64,000 nucleotides of DNA from Rugosimonospora acidiphila (GCF_039543385.1 NZ_BAABJQ010000008.1:186001-250000), one strand, 5' to 3'. Shown: positions 24,545 to 34,241, numbered from the stretch's first letter. Made by a program: numbers and translations. The notes: a model not told the origin generated them from the letters alone.

Positions 24545-26005
24545 ATGATGGCCACCGACCTCAACCGCTGCGACGCGACCGAACTCGCCGAGTTGATCCG
24601 CACCAGGAGGGCTTCCTCCGTTGAAGTGGTTCAGGCGCACCTTGACCGTATCGAGGCCACCAATCCGAGGATCAACGCGATCGTCACGCTCGCCGATGGT
24701 GCACTGGAGGCCGCGAGGGCGGCGGATGAGCAACTCGCGGCGGGCGGGGAGGTGGGGCCGCTGCACGGCGTGCCCTTCACGGTCAAGGATTCGTTCGACA
24801 CCGCCGGGGTGCGCACCCAGCGCGGGTCGCCGATCTTCGCGGGGCGGGTCCCGGACACGGACGCCACCAGCGTGGCGCGCATGAAACGCGCCGGTGCGAT
24901 CCTCCTGGCGAAGACGAATCTTCCGGAGTTCGCGTACTGGATCGAGTCCGACAACCTGCTGACGGGTAGGACGAACAATCCCTGGGATCTCGACCGCAGC
25001 TCCGGCGGTTCCAGCGGCGGGGAGTCCGCGGCGATCGCGGCGGGGATGTCGCCGCTCGGTCTGGGAAGCGACCTGTCCATCTCGTTACGCGGGCCGGCGG
25101 CCGACACCGGTATCGCGGCCCTCAAGGCGACGCACGGGCGCATCCCGATGACGGGGGTCTGGCCGCGGGCGCCGCGCCGCGACTGGCACGCCGGTCCGAT
25201 GGCCCGCACCATCCGCGATCTCGCACTGGCGTACTCATTGCTGTCCGGTCCTGACGGCGCCGACGGCTTCTCCACCGTCCCGCGCGAGTTCGACACCGGC
25301 CTGGGCGCCTCGCCGGACCGGCCCGTCCGCCTCGGCTGGCTGGTCGACTCGGGACTCGGTCCGGTCGACCCGGAGGTCGCGGCAACTGTTCAGGCGGCCG
25401 CCGACGCCCTGCAGGCAGCAGGGGTGCAGGTCGAGCCCGTGAACATCCCAGCTCTTGAACGGGACAACCCTCTCCAACTGTTCACCCTGCAGCACGTCAT
25501 GGAGCTGAAACCGGCGATGCGGGAGGCCACCGCGGGCCACGAGGACCAGATGTTCACGTACTCGAAGACGATGCTCTCCACACCCGACACGTCCGTGCAG
25601 GACTACGTCATGGCCGAGCAGGGCATCGAGCGGCTCCGGGACGGCTTCGCCGAGTACTTCCAGCGGTACGACGCGCTGCTGCTCCCGGTGACGACGATCC
25701 CCGCGCACGCGCACCAGCTCGGGCAGTTCACCCTCGACGGCCAGACGGTGGAAGCCTTCCACGTGTCGTCGACGACCGTCCCGTTCAACCTGACGGGACT
25801 GCCGGCCCTGTCCATGCGGTTCGGCACCAGCAGCGACGGAATGCCGATCGCCGTGCAGGTCGCCGCCGACTGGCATGCGGAGTCGACGATCCTGTATCTC
25901 GCCTCGCTGCTGGAGTCGCTGAGCCCGGTCCGCGACCAGCACCCAGCCCTTCGACAGCTGGAGGAGGTCTCACGCGGGGCGCCTCGACGCCGTGCTGGCG
26001 CGTGA
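24545..26005 (+). CDS. Amidase-signature-family amidohydrolase
   Basis: A 486-residue AS-family amidase. The Ser-cisSer-Lys triad is visible: Lys81 in PFTVKDSFDTAG, the cis-Ser in RSSGGSSGGE (residues 151-160) and the nucleophile Ser180 in GSDLSISLRGPA. The Gly-Gly that normally precedes the nucleophile is Ser-Ile here, an unusual change in the oxyanion region. Such enzymes hydrolyse amides to acid and ammonia; the substrate is unknown. Two ATG codons in tandem follow GAGAGGA. The gene is followed 180 bases on by an enolase-superfamily gene in the same direction. Confidence 0.85.
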   Translation: MMATDLNRCDATELAELIRTRRASSVEVVQAHLDRIEATNPRINAIVTLADGALEAARAADEQLAAGGEVGPLHGVPFTVKDSFDTAGVRTQRGSPIFAGRVPDTDATSVARMKRAGAILLAKTNLPEFAYWIESDNLLTGRTNNPWDLDRSSGGSSGGESAAIAAGMSPLGLGSDLSISLRGPAADTGIAALKATHGRIPMTGVWPRAPRRDWHAGPMARTIRDLALAYSLLSGPDGADGFSTVPREFDTGLGASPDRPVRLGWLVDSGLGPVDPEVAATVQAAADALQAAGVQVEPVNIPALERDNPLQLFTLQHVMELKPAMREATAGHEDQMFTYSKTMLSTPDTSVQDYVMAEQGIERLRDGFAEYFQRYDALLLPVTTIPAHAHQLGQFTLDGQTVEAFHVSSTTVPFNLTGLPALSMRFGTSSDGMPIAVQVAADWHAESTILYLASLLESLSPVRDQHPALRQLEEVSRGAPRRRAGA

Positions 26006-26185
26006 TGGACGGGTGGGCGAGCCGAGACCGTGGTGTGCGCTCGGCCAGCGCGCGCCGCAGGCATGCCCGGATCGATCCGGGCATTGAGCGTCGGTGGCCC
26101 CACCGACCTGGTCGCTCGGTTTAGCCGCTCGTCCCGCCGGGTAGGCCTCCGCAGACCCGTGTCGCACCCTGGGCGGGAGATCCCC

Positions 26186-27286
26186 ATGTCGCGTCAGGAA
26201 CTCACCCTGGAATCGGTGGAGGTCCGGTCGGTCTGCGTCCCGCTCAAGCGCCCGGTCGTGTCGAAGGTCGGCGTGTACCGCGAATGGCCGCTGATCCTCA
26301 TCGATCTCCGTACGGCCGAGGGCGTCGTCGGCCGCGCCTATCTCGAGCCATACCTGACGCGGTCGCTGAAGTACCTTGTGAACGCGATCGAGGACCTGGC
26401 CGCGGGCCGGACGGGCAAGCCGATCAGGCCGCTGGACGACTTCTCGGAGTCCCGCAAGCTGCTCAACATTGTCGGGTACGAGGGGGTCGCGATGATCGCG
26501 ATCGCCGGCCTGGACATGGCCGCGTGGGATGCCCTCGCCAAGGCCGCGGACTTGCCGCTGGCCCGGTTCCTGGGCGGCACGATCGGCCCCGTACCCGCAT
26601 ATAACAGCAACGGATTGTGGCTGACAGATGTCTCGCGGCTGGGACGCGAGGCGGTCGAGTTGGTCGACGAGGGCGGGTTCACAGCGATCAAGCTGCGCCT
26701 GGGCCGCGATCGACTGGACGACGACCTGCGCGCGCTCGACGCGGTACGCGCGGCGGTGGGGCCGGCCGTCGACCTGATGGTGGACTTCAACCAAGGGCTG
26801 TCGCTCGCTGCCGCGCTGCGCTGGTGTCACGCGCTCGATGACCGTGGGCTGTGTTGGTTCGAGGAGCCGGTCGCGTACAACGACCTGCGCGGTGCCGCGC
26901 AGCTCGCCGGAGAGCTGTCCACCCCGGTCCAGCTGGGCGAGAATTTCTACGGTCCCCGGGAGCTGTGGCGGGCCGTCGATGCCGGCGCGTGCGATCTGGT
27001 GATGCTCGACCTCATGCGCATCGGCGGCGTCTCCGGGTGGCTGCGCGCCGCGCCGGCCGCGGCCGCCGCTGGGATCCAGGTGTCCAGCCACCTTTACCCC
27101 GAGGTGTCGGCGCACCTGCTACGAGTGACCGAGACCGCGCATTGGTTGGAGTGGGAGGACTGGGCGTACCCGATCCTCGCCGAGCCGTTCGACCTCGACG
27201 AGGGCCGGCTCATCGTCCCCGACCGTGCGGGCTGCGGGATCGAGTGGGACGAGCAGGCTGTGCGCAGGTTCCAACTCGCGCTCTAG
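26186..27286 (+). CDS. Mandelate racemase/muconate lactonizing enzyme family protein (enolase superfamily)
   Basis: A 366-residue two-domain protein. The capping domain begins VRSVCVPLKRPVVSKVGVYR. In the barrel the expected residues appear in order: the K-x-K/R motif as AIKLRLG, then metal ligands Asp in LMVDFNQG, Glu in WFEEPV and Glu in LGENFYGP, and the general base His in QVSSHLYPE. This pattern is that of the mandelate racemase subgroup; KLR instead of KxK leaves one catalytic Lys. It probably acts on a hydroxy or sugar acid, unidentified. ATG behind GGGAGA. Confidence 0.85.
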   Translation: MSRQELTLESVEVRSVCVPLKRPVVSKVGVYREWPLILIDLRTAEGVVGRAYLEPYLTRSLKYLVNAIEDLAAGRTGKPIRPLDDFSESRKLLNIVGYEGVAMIAIAGLDMAAWDALAKAADLPLARFLGGTIGPVPAYNSNGLWLTDVSRLGREAVELVDEGGFTAIKLRLGRDRLDDDLRALDAVRAAVGPAVDLMVDFNQGLSLAAALRWCHALDDRGLCWFEEPVAYNDLRGAAQLAGELSTPVQLGENFYGPRELWRAVDAGACDLVMLDLMRIGGVSGWLRAAPAAAAAGIQVSSHLYPEVSAHLLRVTETAHWLEWEDWAYPILAEPFDLDEGRLIVPDRAGCGIEWDEQAVRRFQLAL

Positions 27287-27383
27287 CGAGCAAGAGATCA
27301 GAATCGTTGGCTCGATGGAATCGCGCAGCGTTCAGCGGGACTGGTTGACCAGCTATCTCGGGTGCGATGCGCGGCTCCGACAG

Positions 27384-28820
27384 CTAGGTCGGCATCTCTC
27401 CGGTCTCTGCCAGCTGCTGGGCGACATCGGCGAGCTTGCGGTTCAGCCGTTGGGATACGCGGCGCAGCAGGTCGAAGGCGTCACCGGCGGACAGTCGTTG
27501 GCGTTCCATCAGGATACCTTTGGCCTGCCCGATGACATCACGCGTACTCAATCCTCGATGCAGGGCGGCCTCGCGACGCTCGACTTCGTCGCGGCGGTGT
27601 GCCATGGCCACGGCCACGGCCATGTACGCGGCCAGGATCGACGCGAACTCCTGGTCCTCATCACTGAACGCACCAGGTGCCGTCCCGTAGAGAGTGAACG
27701 CACCGAGCGCCGACCACTGCGCCGACCGATGGACAAATAGGCCATGGCACAGAGCACTGGCCATACCGAGCTGAGCCGCGGCGGCGGCCAGGACCGGCCA
27801 GCGTGGTGAATTGGCCAGATCGGATACGGAGACGGGGCCTTCGCCTCGCATCGCTTCCGGGCCGGGGCCAAGGCCGGTCCCGAACTGGAGGTCGTCGAGT
27901 TCGGCGGCGACCGCGTCGCTGGCCACGGTATCGATGACGGCGCCATGGCGGTACAGCGTGACACTGGCACCGCCGCATCCGGTCACGGTGTCGACGGTGA
28001 ACTTCACCACCTGCGCGAGCGCGTCGCGCGGATCCTCGGTGCCGAACAGCTGCTGGGCGAGAGGGGCGAAGCTGGCAAGCAACATCGGCCCGTACTCCCG
28101 CGGACCCCAGCTCGCGGCGGCGCGGCCACGATCCTGCGCGGCGGCACGCCGGCTGGCCGCGGCACGCTGCCGCTGCCGCTGCTCGTCGGCGCGTACGTTC
28201 TGGTCTGTCGCCGGTCCCCGGTTATCCGGCAGGCGCACCGCCCTGACTCGACGGCCGGTCGATCGGGGCTGGTCGAGACGACGCTCGCGCTCCAGCAACT
28301 CGTGCTCGCGACCGTCGGCCAGACGCTCGCGTAGCTCGGCGGCCTCGTCGCGCTGGTCGGCGACCGTGTCCCGGTCGTCGGCCTGACGGTCGCGTTCGGC
28401 GGCGACAAAGTCCCGCCGATCGCCCAACCAGGCGCGTTCCTCGGCATCGGCGGTCTGTTCCGCGTTTCGGTGCATCGCGGCGCGCTCGTTCCCGGCGACG
28501 CGGCGGGTAGCGCGCGAGCGAACCCGCAGGGCCGCCTGCCTCGTCCGGTCCAACTCGGCCTCGGCACGCCGCACGGCAGCCTCGGCGCGGCGCAGCGCCG
28601 TCTGGGTCGCGGCCACCTCAGCCTCATCGTCGGCCTCGCCAGCCGGTGCGTCCTGCACCGGCCGGTCGGCCTCCCGCCGGTCCAGCCCGTGTTCCTGGCG
28701 ATCAGCCAGGCGTTCCCGCTCGTCGGCCAGCATCTCCCGCTCGTCGGCTAGCCGTTCCCGCTCGTCGGCCAGCCGCTCTCGCTCGTCTGCGCCGGCTTCC
28801 CACAGATCAGCCCGCCGCAT
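27384..28820 (-). CDS. GAF-ANTAR regulator with a long repeat-rich coiled-coil N-terminus
   Basis: A 478-residue cytosolic regulator. The N-terminal 230 residues are dominated by charged heptads, including a tandem ADERERL repeat near the start, and should form a coiled coil. A GAF sensor follows (FTVDTVTGCGGASVTLYRHG through FSDEDQEFASILAAYMAVAV). The C-terminus is an ANTAR RNA-binding domain (STRDVIGQAKGILMERQRLS and DLLRRVSQRLNRKLADVAQQ), which controls transcription antitermination. The ATG is set by GGAGGA five bases upstream and overlaps the STAS stop by 14 bases, so the two genes are coupled. Confidence 0.8.
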   Translation of the reverse strand: MRRADLWEAGADERERLADERERLADEREMLADERERLADRQEHGLDRREADRPVQDAPAGEADDEAEVAATQTALRRAEAAVRRAEAELDRTRQAALRVRSRATRRVAGNERAAMHRNAEQTADAEERAWLGDRRDFVAAERDRQADDRDTVADQRDEAAELRERLADGREHELLERERRLDQPRSTGRRVRAVRLPDNRGPATDQNVRADEQRQRQRAAASRRAAAQDRGRAAASWGPREYGPMLLASFAPLAQQLFGTEDPRDALAQVVKFTVDTVTGCGGASVTLYRHGAVIDTVASDAVAAELDDLQFGTGLGPGPEAMRGEGPVSVSDLANSPRWPVLAAAAAQLGMASALCHGLFVHRSAQWSALGAFTLYGTAPGAFSDEDQEFASILAAYMAVAVAMAHRRDEVERREAALHRGLSTRDVIGQAKGILMERQRLSAGDAFDLLRRVSQRLNRKLADVAQQLAETGEMPT

Positions 28821-29268
28821 TCGTTCCTCCACCGGAACCCCAGCCCGCGGCAACGCCGCCTGCCCTTCCGCCTCGCCCAACCGAATCCCCTCCGGCCTCG
28901 TTACTCCCCGCCTCATACGCCAGAAGCGGCTCCAATCCCAGCAGGCCGAATATCAGCGCCGGCACACCTCGCAATCCGTCGACCTGCAACTGCCGGCCGC
29001 GGCACTTCGCGGCCGCCCAGGCGGTCACGATCAAGCCTATGCTGTGGGCATCAATGAAGCGTAGGCCCGACAAGTCCAACACAATTGTCGCGGTCGCCTC
29101 CGACTCGGCGACCTTCATCAGCAGCTGGCGCAGCTCCCCGGCCGTCGACAGATCGAAATCGCCCACCAACTGGATCACGATGGCGCCCCCGACATACCGC
29201 TGCGACCAACTAGGCCGACCGGGCCTCCGCACTAGGGCACGGGCACCATTACCAAATATTTCGGACAC
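28807..29268 (-). CDS. STAS-domain anti-sigma factor antagonist-like protein
   Basis: A 153-residue protein whose residues 25-115 form a STAS domain: GGAIVIQLVGDFDLSTAGEL, then TIVLDLSGLRFIDAHSIGLI at the phosphorylation-site helix, where the target Ser is within DAHS. The C-terminal 35 residues are Gly-rich and disordered. STAS proteins relay partner-switching signals to sigma or ANTAR pathways. GTG start with AGGGAGA upstream. It is translationally overlapped with the GAF-ANTAR gene downstream. Confidence 0.75.
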   Translation of the reverse strand: MSEIFGNGARALVRRPGRPSWSQRYVGGAIVIQLVGDFDLSTAGELRQLLMKVAESEATATIVLDLSGLRFIDAHSIGLIVTAWAAAKCRGRQLQVDGLRGVPALIFGLLGLEPLLAYEAGSNEAGGDSVGRGGRAGGVAAGWGSGGGTNAAG

Positions 29269-29399
29269 CAGCCATCTCCCTACGGAGCGTCGGCTGGGTC
29301 ATCAACCTCGTACCATTCTCGCCCCAACAGGACACCGTGGCAACTCGGCGTGTCTCAGGATTCGTGATCGGCCCATGACGCACCGTCCTTCTCGGGCGT

Positions 29400-29432
29400 C
29401 CCCGCCAGCACGCCCTAGGCGTGGTGGCGGGG
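29400..29432. repeat. 15-bp-arm hairpin in the intergenic region before the CMD-like gene
   Basis: CCCCGCCAGCACGCC and GGCGTGGTGGCGGGG pair with one mismatch around a CTA loop. It lies between the divergent STAS and CMD-like genes; the rest of the 400-bp gap shows no gene. It could be a transcript 5'-UTR structure or a remnant end of a mobile element. Confidence 0.5.
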
Positions 29433-29671
29433 TTCCTTCGTCGTTGGGGCTGGTTTCGGAAGCGGTGATGTGGCAGCGGCAGGCCGGCGCGCGGCGTGAT
29501 CGCGAGCAGGGCGCCGGGCGGCGCCGCAACACAACAGTGCCAGGTCCGAAGCAGCGCCATCTGTCGATGGCCCCGGTGCGTAGCTGCCGATGCCCAGTAC
29601 CGGCGGCGCATCGACACGGCTCCACCCGTACAGCGGACGCCCATCACTGGCTGCGTGTGCATAATGACGCC

Positions 29672-30262
29672 ATGTTCATTGAGACGATCCCCGAGCACGC
29701 CGCGACCGGGGCGACCGCCGAGTACTACCGACAGCAACGCGACTCGTGGGGCTTCCTACCCAACTACGCCGGCGCCTTTGGTCAGCGGCCGGACGTGGCC
29801 CAGGCCTGGAACGCGCTCAACCTTGCCGTCCGCGGCGGAATGGACCGCCGACGGTTTGAACTGGCCACCATCGCGGCGGCGCGGGCCCTGCGTTCGACGT
29901 ACTGCACCACAGCCCACTCGAAGTTCCTCCGCGACGTCTGCGGCGACGAAACCTCGCTGCATCGCATCGCCCAGGCTCCGTCCGGCGAGACCCTCGATGA
30001 GCAGGATCGCGCCGTTTACCGCTTCGCCGCGAAGGTCGCGACGGACGCTGCGTCAGTGGAGCAGGACGATATCGATCAGCTCCGTGGTGTGGGGCTGTCG
30101 GATGCCGACATCGCCGACGTGGTGTATGCGGCGGCCGCCCGATGCTTCTTCACCCGGGTACTCGACGGCCTCGGCGCGCAGCTCGACGTGCAGATCGCTG
30201 AAGCCATTGACCCGGAACTCTACGCCTCGATGGTCGTCGGCCGTCAGGCCGCCCAGGAATAG
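29672..30262 (+). CDS. Carboxymuconolactone decarboxylase/AhpD-like protein
   Basis: A 196-residue helical protein of the CMD/peroxidase-related class: GFLPNYAGAFGQRPDVAQAW, FELATIAAARALRSTYCTTA and HSKFL. The YCTTAH segment has the catalytic-type Cys and a His three residues on, but lacks the second Cys of the CxxC pair in AhpD, so peroxidase activity would need another partner. The chosen ATG begins the conserved N-terminus MFIETIPEHAATG. It is probably monocistronic. Confidence 0.8.
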   Translation: MFIETIPEHAATGATAEYYRQQRDSWGFLPNYAGAFGQRPDVAQAWNALNLAVRGGMDRRRFELATIAAARALRSTYCTTAHSKFLRDVCGDETSLHRIAQAPSGETLDEQDRAVYRFAAKVATDAASVEQDDIDQLRGVGLSDADIADVVYAAAARCFFTRVLDGLGAQLDVQIAEAIDPELYASMVVGRQAAQE

Positions 30263-30542
30263 CTGGCGCGCACGAAGTCTGTACCCGGCCACCATGTTCT
30301 CGGCCCCCGAGACGATCCCCGTCGCCCCGTAGTCGCTGTCCCGTGCCGGCAGGTCGTGAGCGACGGTCACATCGACCGGGAAGGCTCGGCGTGCGCACGA
30401 CACACAGACCGGCGCCGCCCGCGAACGTCTGGGCAACGAGATCCGGAACACGGAGGACGTTCGGGGCCCCGGTCGATGGGTGGACGAGATCGCCTATTCC
30501 GCCGAGGTTCATCGTCTGCTTGTAATGTCATCATCCTCGTTT

Positions 30543-30560
30543 TCGAATCGATCTATTCGA
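30543..30560. promoter_or_regulatory. AT-rich inverted repeat TCGAAT-N6-ATTCGA in the 380-bp gap before the phosphodiester glycosidase
   Basis: A perfect 6-bp inverted repeat in a locally AT-rich segment about 80 bases before the start codon, a plausible promoter/operator. The rest of 30263-30640 shows no gene. Confidence 0.4.
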
Positions 30561-30640
30561 TGGTCTTCGAGCTACCTCGCTCGGACTGGGCGTGGCGAGG
30601 CAGCTCTCTGCCCCGTCCACTCTGCTGAGTCGAGGTTTCT

Positions 30641-33600
30641 ATGAGGTTGATGGCACTGGGTCATCGGAGTATGAGACCGCTGTTGGTGGGCGTCGCCGCC
30701 CTGTCCACACTGGCGTTCCTACCGAACGCCGCGTACGCGAGCGGCAGCCAGTCGGCGCCGGTCACCGGCGGACTTCCCCTGGTCAACACGGCCGAGAAGA
30801 TCGGTCCGGGGATCAACCTGCAGCACGTGAAGGCGCTCGACCAGAAGGGCTGGTACGACGCGCAGTTCCTGACCGTGGACCTGTCCAACAGTGCGGTCAG
30901 CACGGACCTGCTGACTTCGGGACCGGTCGCGTCCGGCGGGCCGCTGAGCGTGTCCGCCAACAAGGCCGGCGCCGTCGCCGGGGTCAACGGCGAGTTCTTC
31001 GACATCGGCAACTCCAATGCGGCCCTCGGCGGCGAAGTCCAGGACGGGCAGCTGCTGAAGAGCGCCGACATCGGCGGCCGCCAGCACGTCGGCGTCAGTG
31101 ATGACGGCATCGCCCAACTCGTGGACCTCACGGTCAACGCGACAGCGAACTTCGCGGGTACGGACCACAAGGTTCTGTCAATCAACGCCGCGGACGGCGG
31201 TGGGGCTCCGACGGACGGCCTGATCGCGTACACGTCCGCGTGGGGCGACTACAGCCGAAACCGCGCCCTGACCGGGGTGGCCAACAGCCAGATCGCCGAG
31301 GTCCTGGTCGAAAACGGCAAGGTGGTGTCGGTCACCCCGAACGGCCCCGCGGGCTCGGGGACGATCCCGGACGCCGGCTTCGTACTGGTCGGTCGCGACG
31401 CCGCGGCGATCGCGATCCGCGCGCTGCACCCCGGCGACCCGGTGACACTCAGCTACGCGCTCGCCGACAACGTCGCCAAGACGATGAAATTCGCGCTGGG
31501 TGACGGCGGGACCATCGTTTCGGGCGGCAAGGTCGTCGGCGGCCTGGACACCTCGATCGCTCCGCGCACCGCGCTCGGCTTCAAGGACGGCGGCCACACG
31601 CTCGTGCTCGCCACCTGGGACGGTCCGGGCGGCACCGGCAACGGCGGCGTCGGCATCGACGAGGAGGCTCGTGACCTCGCCGCCATGGGCGTGCAAACCG
31701 CGGTCAACCTCGACGGTGGTGGCTCGACCACGATGGTCGCCCGCGCGCTCGGCGAGGACGACGCGACCGTCCGGAACGTGCCGTCCGACGGCAGTGAGCG
31801 CAGCGACCCGAACGGCGTCGGCGTGTTCGTCGCGAAGGGCGACGGCAAGCTGCACCAGCTGCTCGTCAAGCTGGCGCCGGGTGCGGCGTCGGCCGATGGT
31901 GGCGTGAAGATCTTCCCCGGGCTGCACCGTGCGCTCGTGGCGGAGGGCGTTGACAACCACGACACGCCGATAACCGTCGACCCGAAGACCGTGCACTGGA
32001 CCGCGACCGGTGCCTCCATCAAGGGCGGCACGCTCACGGCCCCGGCCAAGCCTCACGGTCCGATCACCGTCAAGGCGCAGGTGCGTAACCAGTCGGCGCA
32101 GGAGAAGGTCACTGTCCTCGACCCGGTCAACAGCGTTGAGCTGTCGTCCCAGCGTTTGTCGATTGCCGACGCGACGCCGGACGACGCGGTCAGCATCAAC
32201 GTGACCGGCCGCGACGACCAGGGCTACACGGCTCCGATCGACCCGCATGACCTCTCGCTCGACTACGACCACAGCGTCGTCGACATCCAGCCCGTGGACG
32301 GCCAGCTGAAGATCACCCCGCTCACCAACGCGGGTACGATCCTGACGGTCACGGTCGGCGGCAAGTCGGTCAAGCTTCCGATCACGATCGGCGTGCAGAC
32401 CGCAACGGTCTACGACTTCAACGACGACGTGCTCGCCCGCTGGCGCAACAACAGCACGGCGGCCACGACGTTCTCCACGGACCCCGACGGTTTGCGGATC
32501 GACTTCAACGCGATGCGCAACGTGGGCATCTCGGCCGCCTCGGCGGCCCAACGGGTCCCGGTGCCCGGCCAGCCGCTGCGTGTGCGGTTGCGCCTCAAGT
32601 CGAGCATCAGCGTGCCCAGCGGTCTGACCTACATCAATTACGTCGACGCGAATGGTAAGAGCAACGGCGTCTACGGCACCGGCCTGACCGCGAGCAGTGA
32701 CTGGCAGTACGCGACGTGGACGCTGCCGGCCAACACGGCGTTCCCGATCGCGATCCAGAGTTTCCAGGGCATCAACACCAGCGTCGCCCAGCAGAAGGCG
32801 GGCACGTTCGTCCTGGACCGTTTCGAGGCCGACGTCCCGACGTCGATCGACCTGCCCGCTTCGCCCCCACTGCAGGCCGACCCGCTGGTCTCGGACGACG
32901 GCTCGCTGCCCAACGGGCCCGGCACGTGGAAGTTCGCCACGCTGTCGGACGTGCAGTTCACCGCCGACAACCCGGCGCTGTCCCAGGTCGCGACGGCCGC
33001 CATCCAGCGGATCCGCGCGACTAAGCCGGATCTGATCGTCCTGAACGGTGACATTACCGACCGTGGCCTGCCGCAGGACCTCGCGCTGGCCCGCCAGGTG
33101 CTCACCGACGCCGGGTGCGACCTGATCCCCGTGGGTCAGGAGCCGGCGGAGTACAGCACGCCGGACCCGAAGGCGGGGTCGATCCCGTGCTACTACGTGC
33201 CGGGCAACCACGAGTCCTACGGTCTGAACAATGTGCAGTCGGACCTGACGAACTTCACCAATGAGTTCGGCCAGCCGTACCGGACGTTCGACCACAAGGG
33301 CACCCGGTTCATTTTGCTCGCCAGTTCCCTCGGGACGTTGCACGGTACGGCGTGGGATCAGCTGCCGATGATGCAGAAGGCGCTCGCCGACGCCGAGAAG
33401 GATCCGTCGGTGAAGAACGTCATGGTGTTCGCCCATCACCCGGTGGACGACCCGGACGCGGCGAAGTCGAGCCAGCTCGGTGATCGTGACGAGGTGTCGC
33501 TGATCGAGAAGATGCTCACGGACTTCCGTGACTCCACGGGCAAGGGCGCCGCGATGGTCGGTTCCCACGCCCAGATCGCCAACGTCCACCGGGTCGAGGG

Positions 33601-34108
33601 TGTCCCGTACACGGTGCTGCCGTCCTCGGGCAAGGACCCGTACGGCACGCCGGACCGCGGCGGCTTCACCGGGTGGGTCGACTGGTCGGTCGACTCGCAG
33701 CGCAACGCCAGCCAGCAGTGGATCGAGGCCGACGTGCGCGCTTTCGCGCAGTCCATCACACTCACCACCCCGGACTCGGTCCGGTTGGGCAAGACCGCAC
33801 AGCTGTCGGGCAGCATCGTGCAGCCGGAGGGCGTGTCGACCGGTACTCGGGTGGTGCCGCTGCAGTACCCGATGTCGGTCGACTGGCGTGGCTCGTCGAA
33901 CCTGGCGATCGGCAGCGGTAAGGCGGCCATCAACGCGGCCCGCGACCACGGCAAGGTCGCGATCCTCGACCCGCAGACCCGGACGCTGACCGCGCTGCGG
34001 CCCGGCACGGTGACCGTGTCGGTGACGAACGACTCGATGCGCCCCTACACCGACGCCAGCTCACTGGCGCCGATCACGGCCTCGAAGGCCATCAGGGTCG
34101 TGCGTTGA
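30641..34108 (+). CDS. Large secreted phosphodiester glycosidase (NAGPA domain) fused to a metallophosphoesterase
   Basis: An 1155-residue exported protein. A signal peptide ends near AAYASG. Residues about 95-400 are a NAGPA domain with VAGVNGEFFDIG, IAPRTALGF, the signature NLDGGGSTTMVA and DPNGVGVFVA; these hydrolyse GlcNAc-1-phosphodiesters. A middle region holds Ig-like strands and a beta-sandwich (YDFNDDVLARW). Residues about 760-1010 are a calcineurin-like phosphoesterase: TLSDVQF, LIVLNGDITDRG, YYVPGNHESYG, VFAHHPVDD and VGSHAQI. A Big-2-like segment closes it. The combination suits uptake of phosphate from glycosyl phosphodiesters such as teichoic acids. ATG behind GAGG. Confidence 0.85.
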   Translation: MRLMALGHRSMRPLLVGVAALSTLAFLPNAAYASGSQSAPVTGGLPLVNTAEKIGPGINLQHVKALDQKGWYDAQFLTVDLSNSAVSTDLLTSGPVASGGPLSVSANKAGAVAGVNGEFFDIGNSNAALGGEVQDGQLLKSADIGGRQHVGVSDDGIAQLVDLTVNATANFAGTDHKVLSINAADGGGAPTDGLIAYTSAWGDYSRNRALTGVANSQIAEVLVENGKVVSVTPNGPAGSGTIPDAGFVLVGRDAAAIAIRALHPGDPVTLSYALADNVAKTMKFALGDGGTIVSGGKVVGGLDTSIAPRTALGFKDGGHTLVLATWDGPGGTGNGGVGIDEEARDLAAMGVQTAVNLDGGGSTTMVARALGEDDATVRNVPSDGSERSDPNGVGVFVAKGDGKLHQLLVKLAPGAASADGGVKIFPGLHRALVAEGVDNHDTPITVDPKTVHWTATGASIKGGTLTAPAKPHGPITVKAQVRNQSAQEKVTVLDPVNSVELSSQRLSIADATPDDAVSINVTGRDDQGYTAPIDPHDLSLDYDHSVVDIQPVDGQLKITPLTNAGTILTVTVGGKSVKLPITIGVQTATVYDFNDDVLARWRNNSTAATTFSTDPDGLRIDFNAMRNVGISAASAAQRVPVPGQPLRVRLRLKSSISVPSGLTYINYVDANGKSNGVYGTGLTASSDWQYATWTLPANTAFPIAIQSFQGINTSVAQQKAGTFVLDRFEADVPTSIDLPASPPLQADPLVSDDGSLPNGPGTWKFATLSDVQFTADNPALSQVATAAIQRIRATKPDLIVLNGDITDRGLPQDLALARQVLTDAGCDLIPVGQEPAEYSTPDPKAGSIPCYYVPGNHESYGLNNVQSDLTNFTNEFGQPYRTFDHKGTRFILLASSLGTLHGTAWDQLPMMQKALADAEKDPSVKNVMVFAHHPVDDPDAAKSSQLGDRDEVSLIEKMLTDFRDSTGKGAAMVGSHAQIANVHRVEGVPYTVLPSSGKDPYGTPDRGGFTGWVDWSVDSQRNASQQWIEADVRAFAQSITLTTPDSVRLGKTAQLSGSIVQPEGVSTGTRVVPLQYPMSVDWRGSSNLAIGSGKAAINAARDHGKVAILDPQTRTLTALRPGTVTVSVTNDSMRPYTDASSLAPITASKAIRVVR

Positions 34109-34172
34109 CGGGTTGCGGAAGGACGGCGATCAACGGAGCGACCCGCCACGGCGGATCGTTTCCCGTGCCGAC

Positions 34173-34202
34173 AGGGGGCCCGGCCTGGTGGCCGGGCCCC
34201 CT
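34173..34202 (+). terminator. Perfect GC-rich hairpin after the phosphodiester glycosidase gene
   Basis: AGGGGGCCCGGCC and GGCCGGGCCCCCT form a perfect 13-bp stem with a TGGT loop, about 65 bases past the stop and before the convergent TetR gene. Confidence 0.75.
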
Positions 34203-34241
34203 CGCGCATGGTGGCGGTCGCTACCCGCATCAGAGCCCGAG

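Noticed and set aside
29400..29640. Region with hairpins considered as a second IS end or tRNA-like gene
   Set aside because: No cloverleaf, no transposase fragment and no matching opposite end were found; kept only as a hairpin.
31178..33949. A 923-residue minus-strand frame opposite the phosphodiester glycosidase
   Set aside because: No recognisable domain, Arg/Asp-rich composition; shadow of the real gene.
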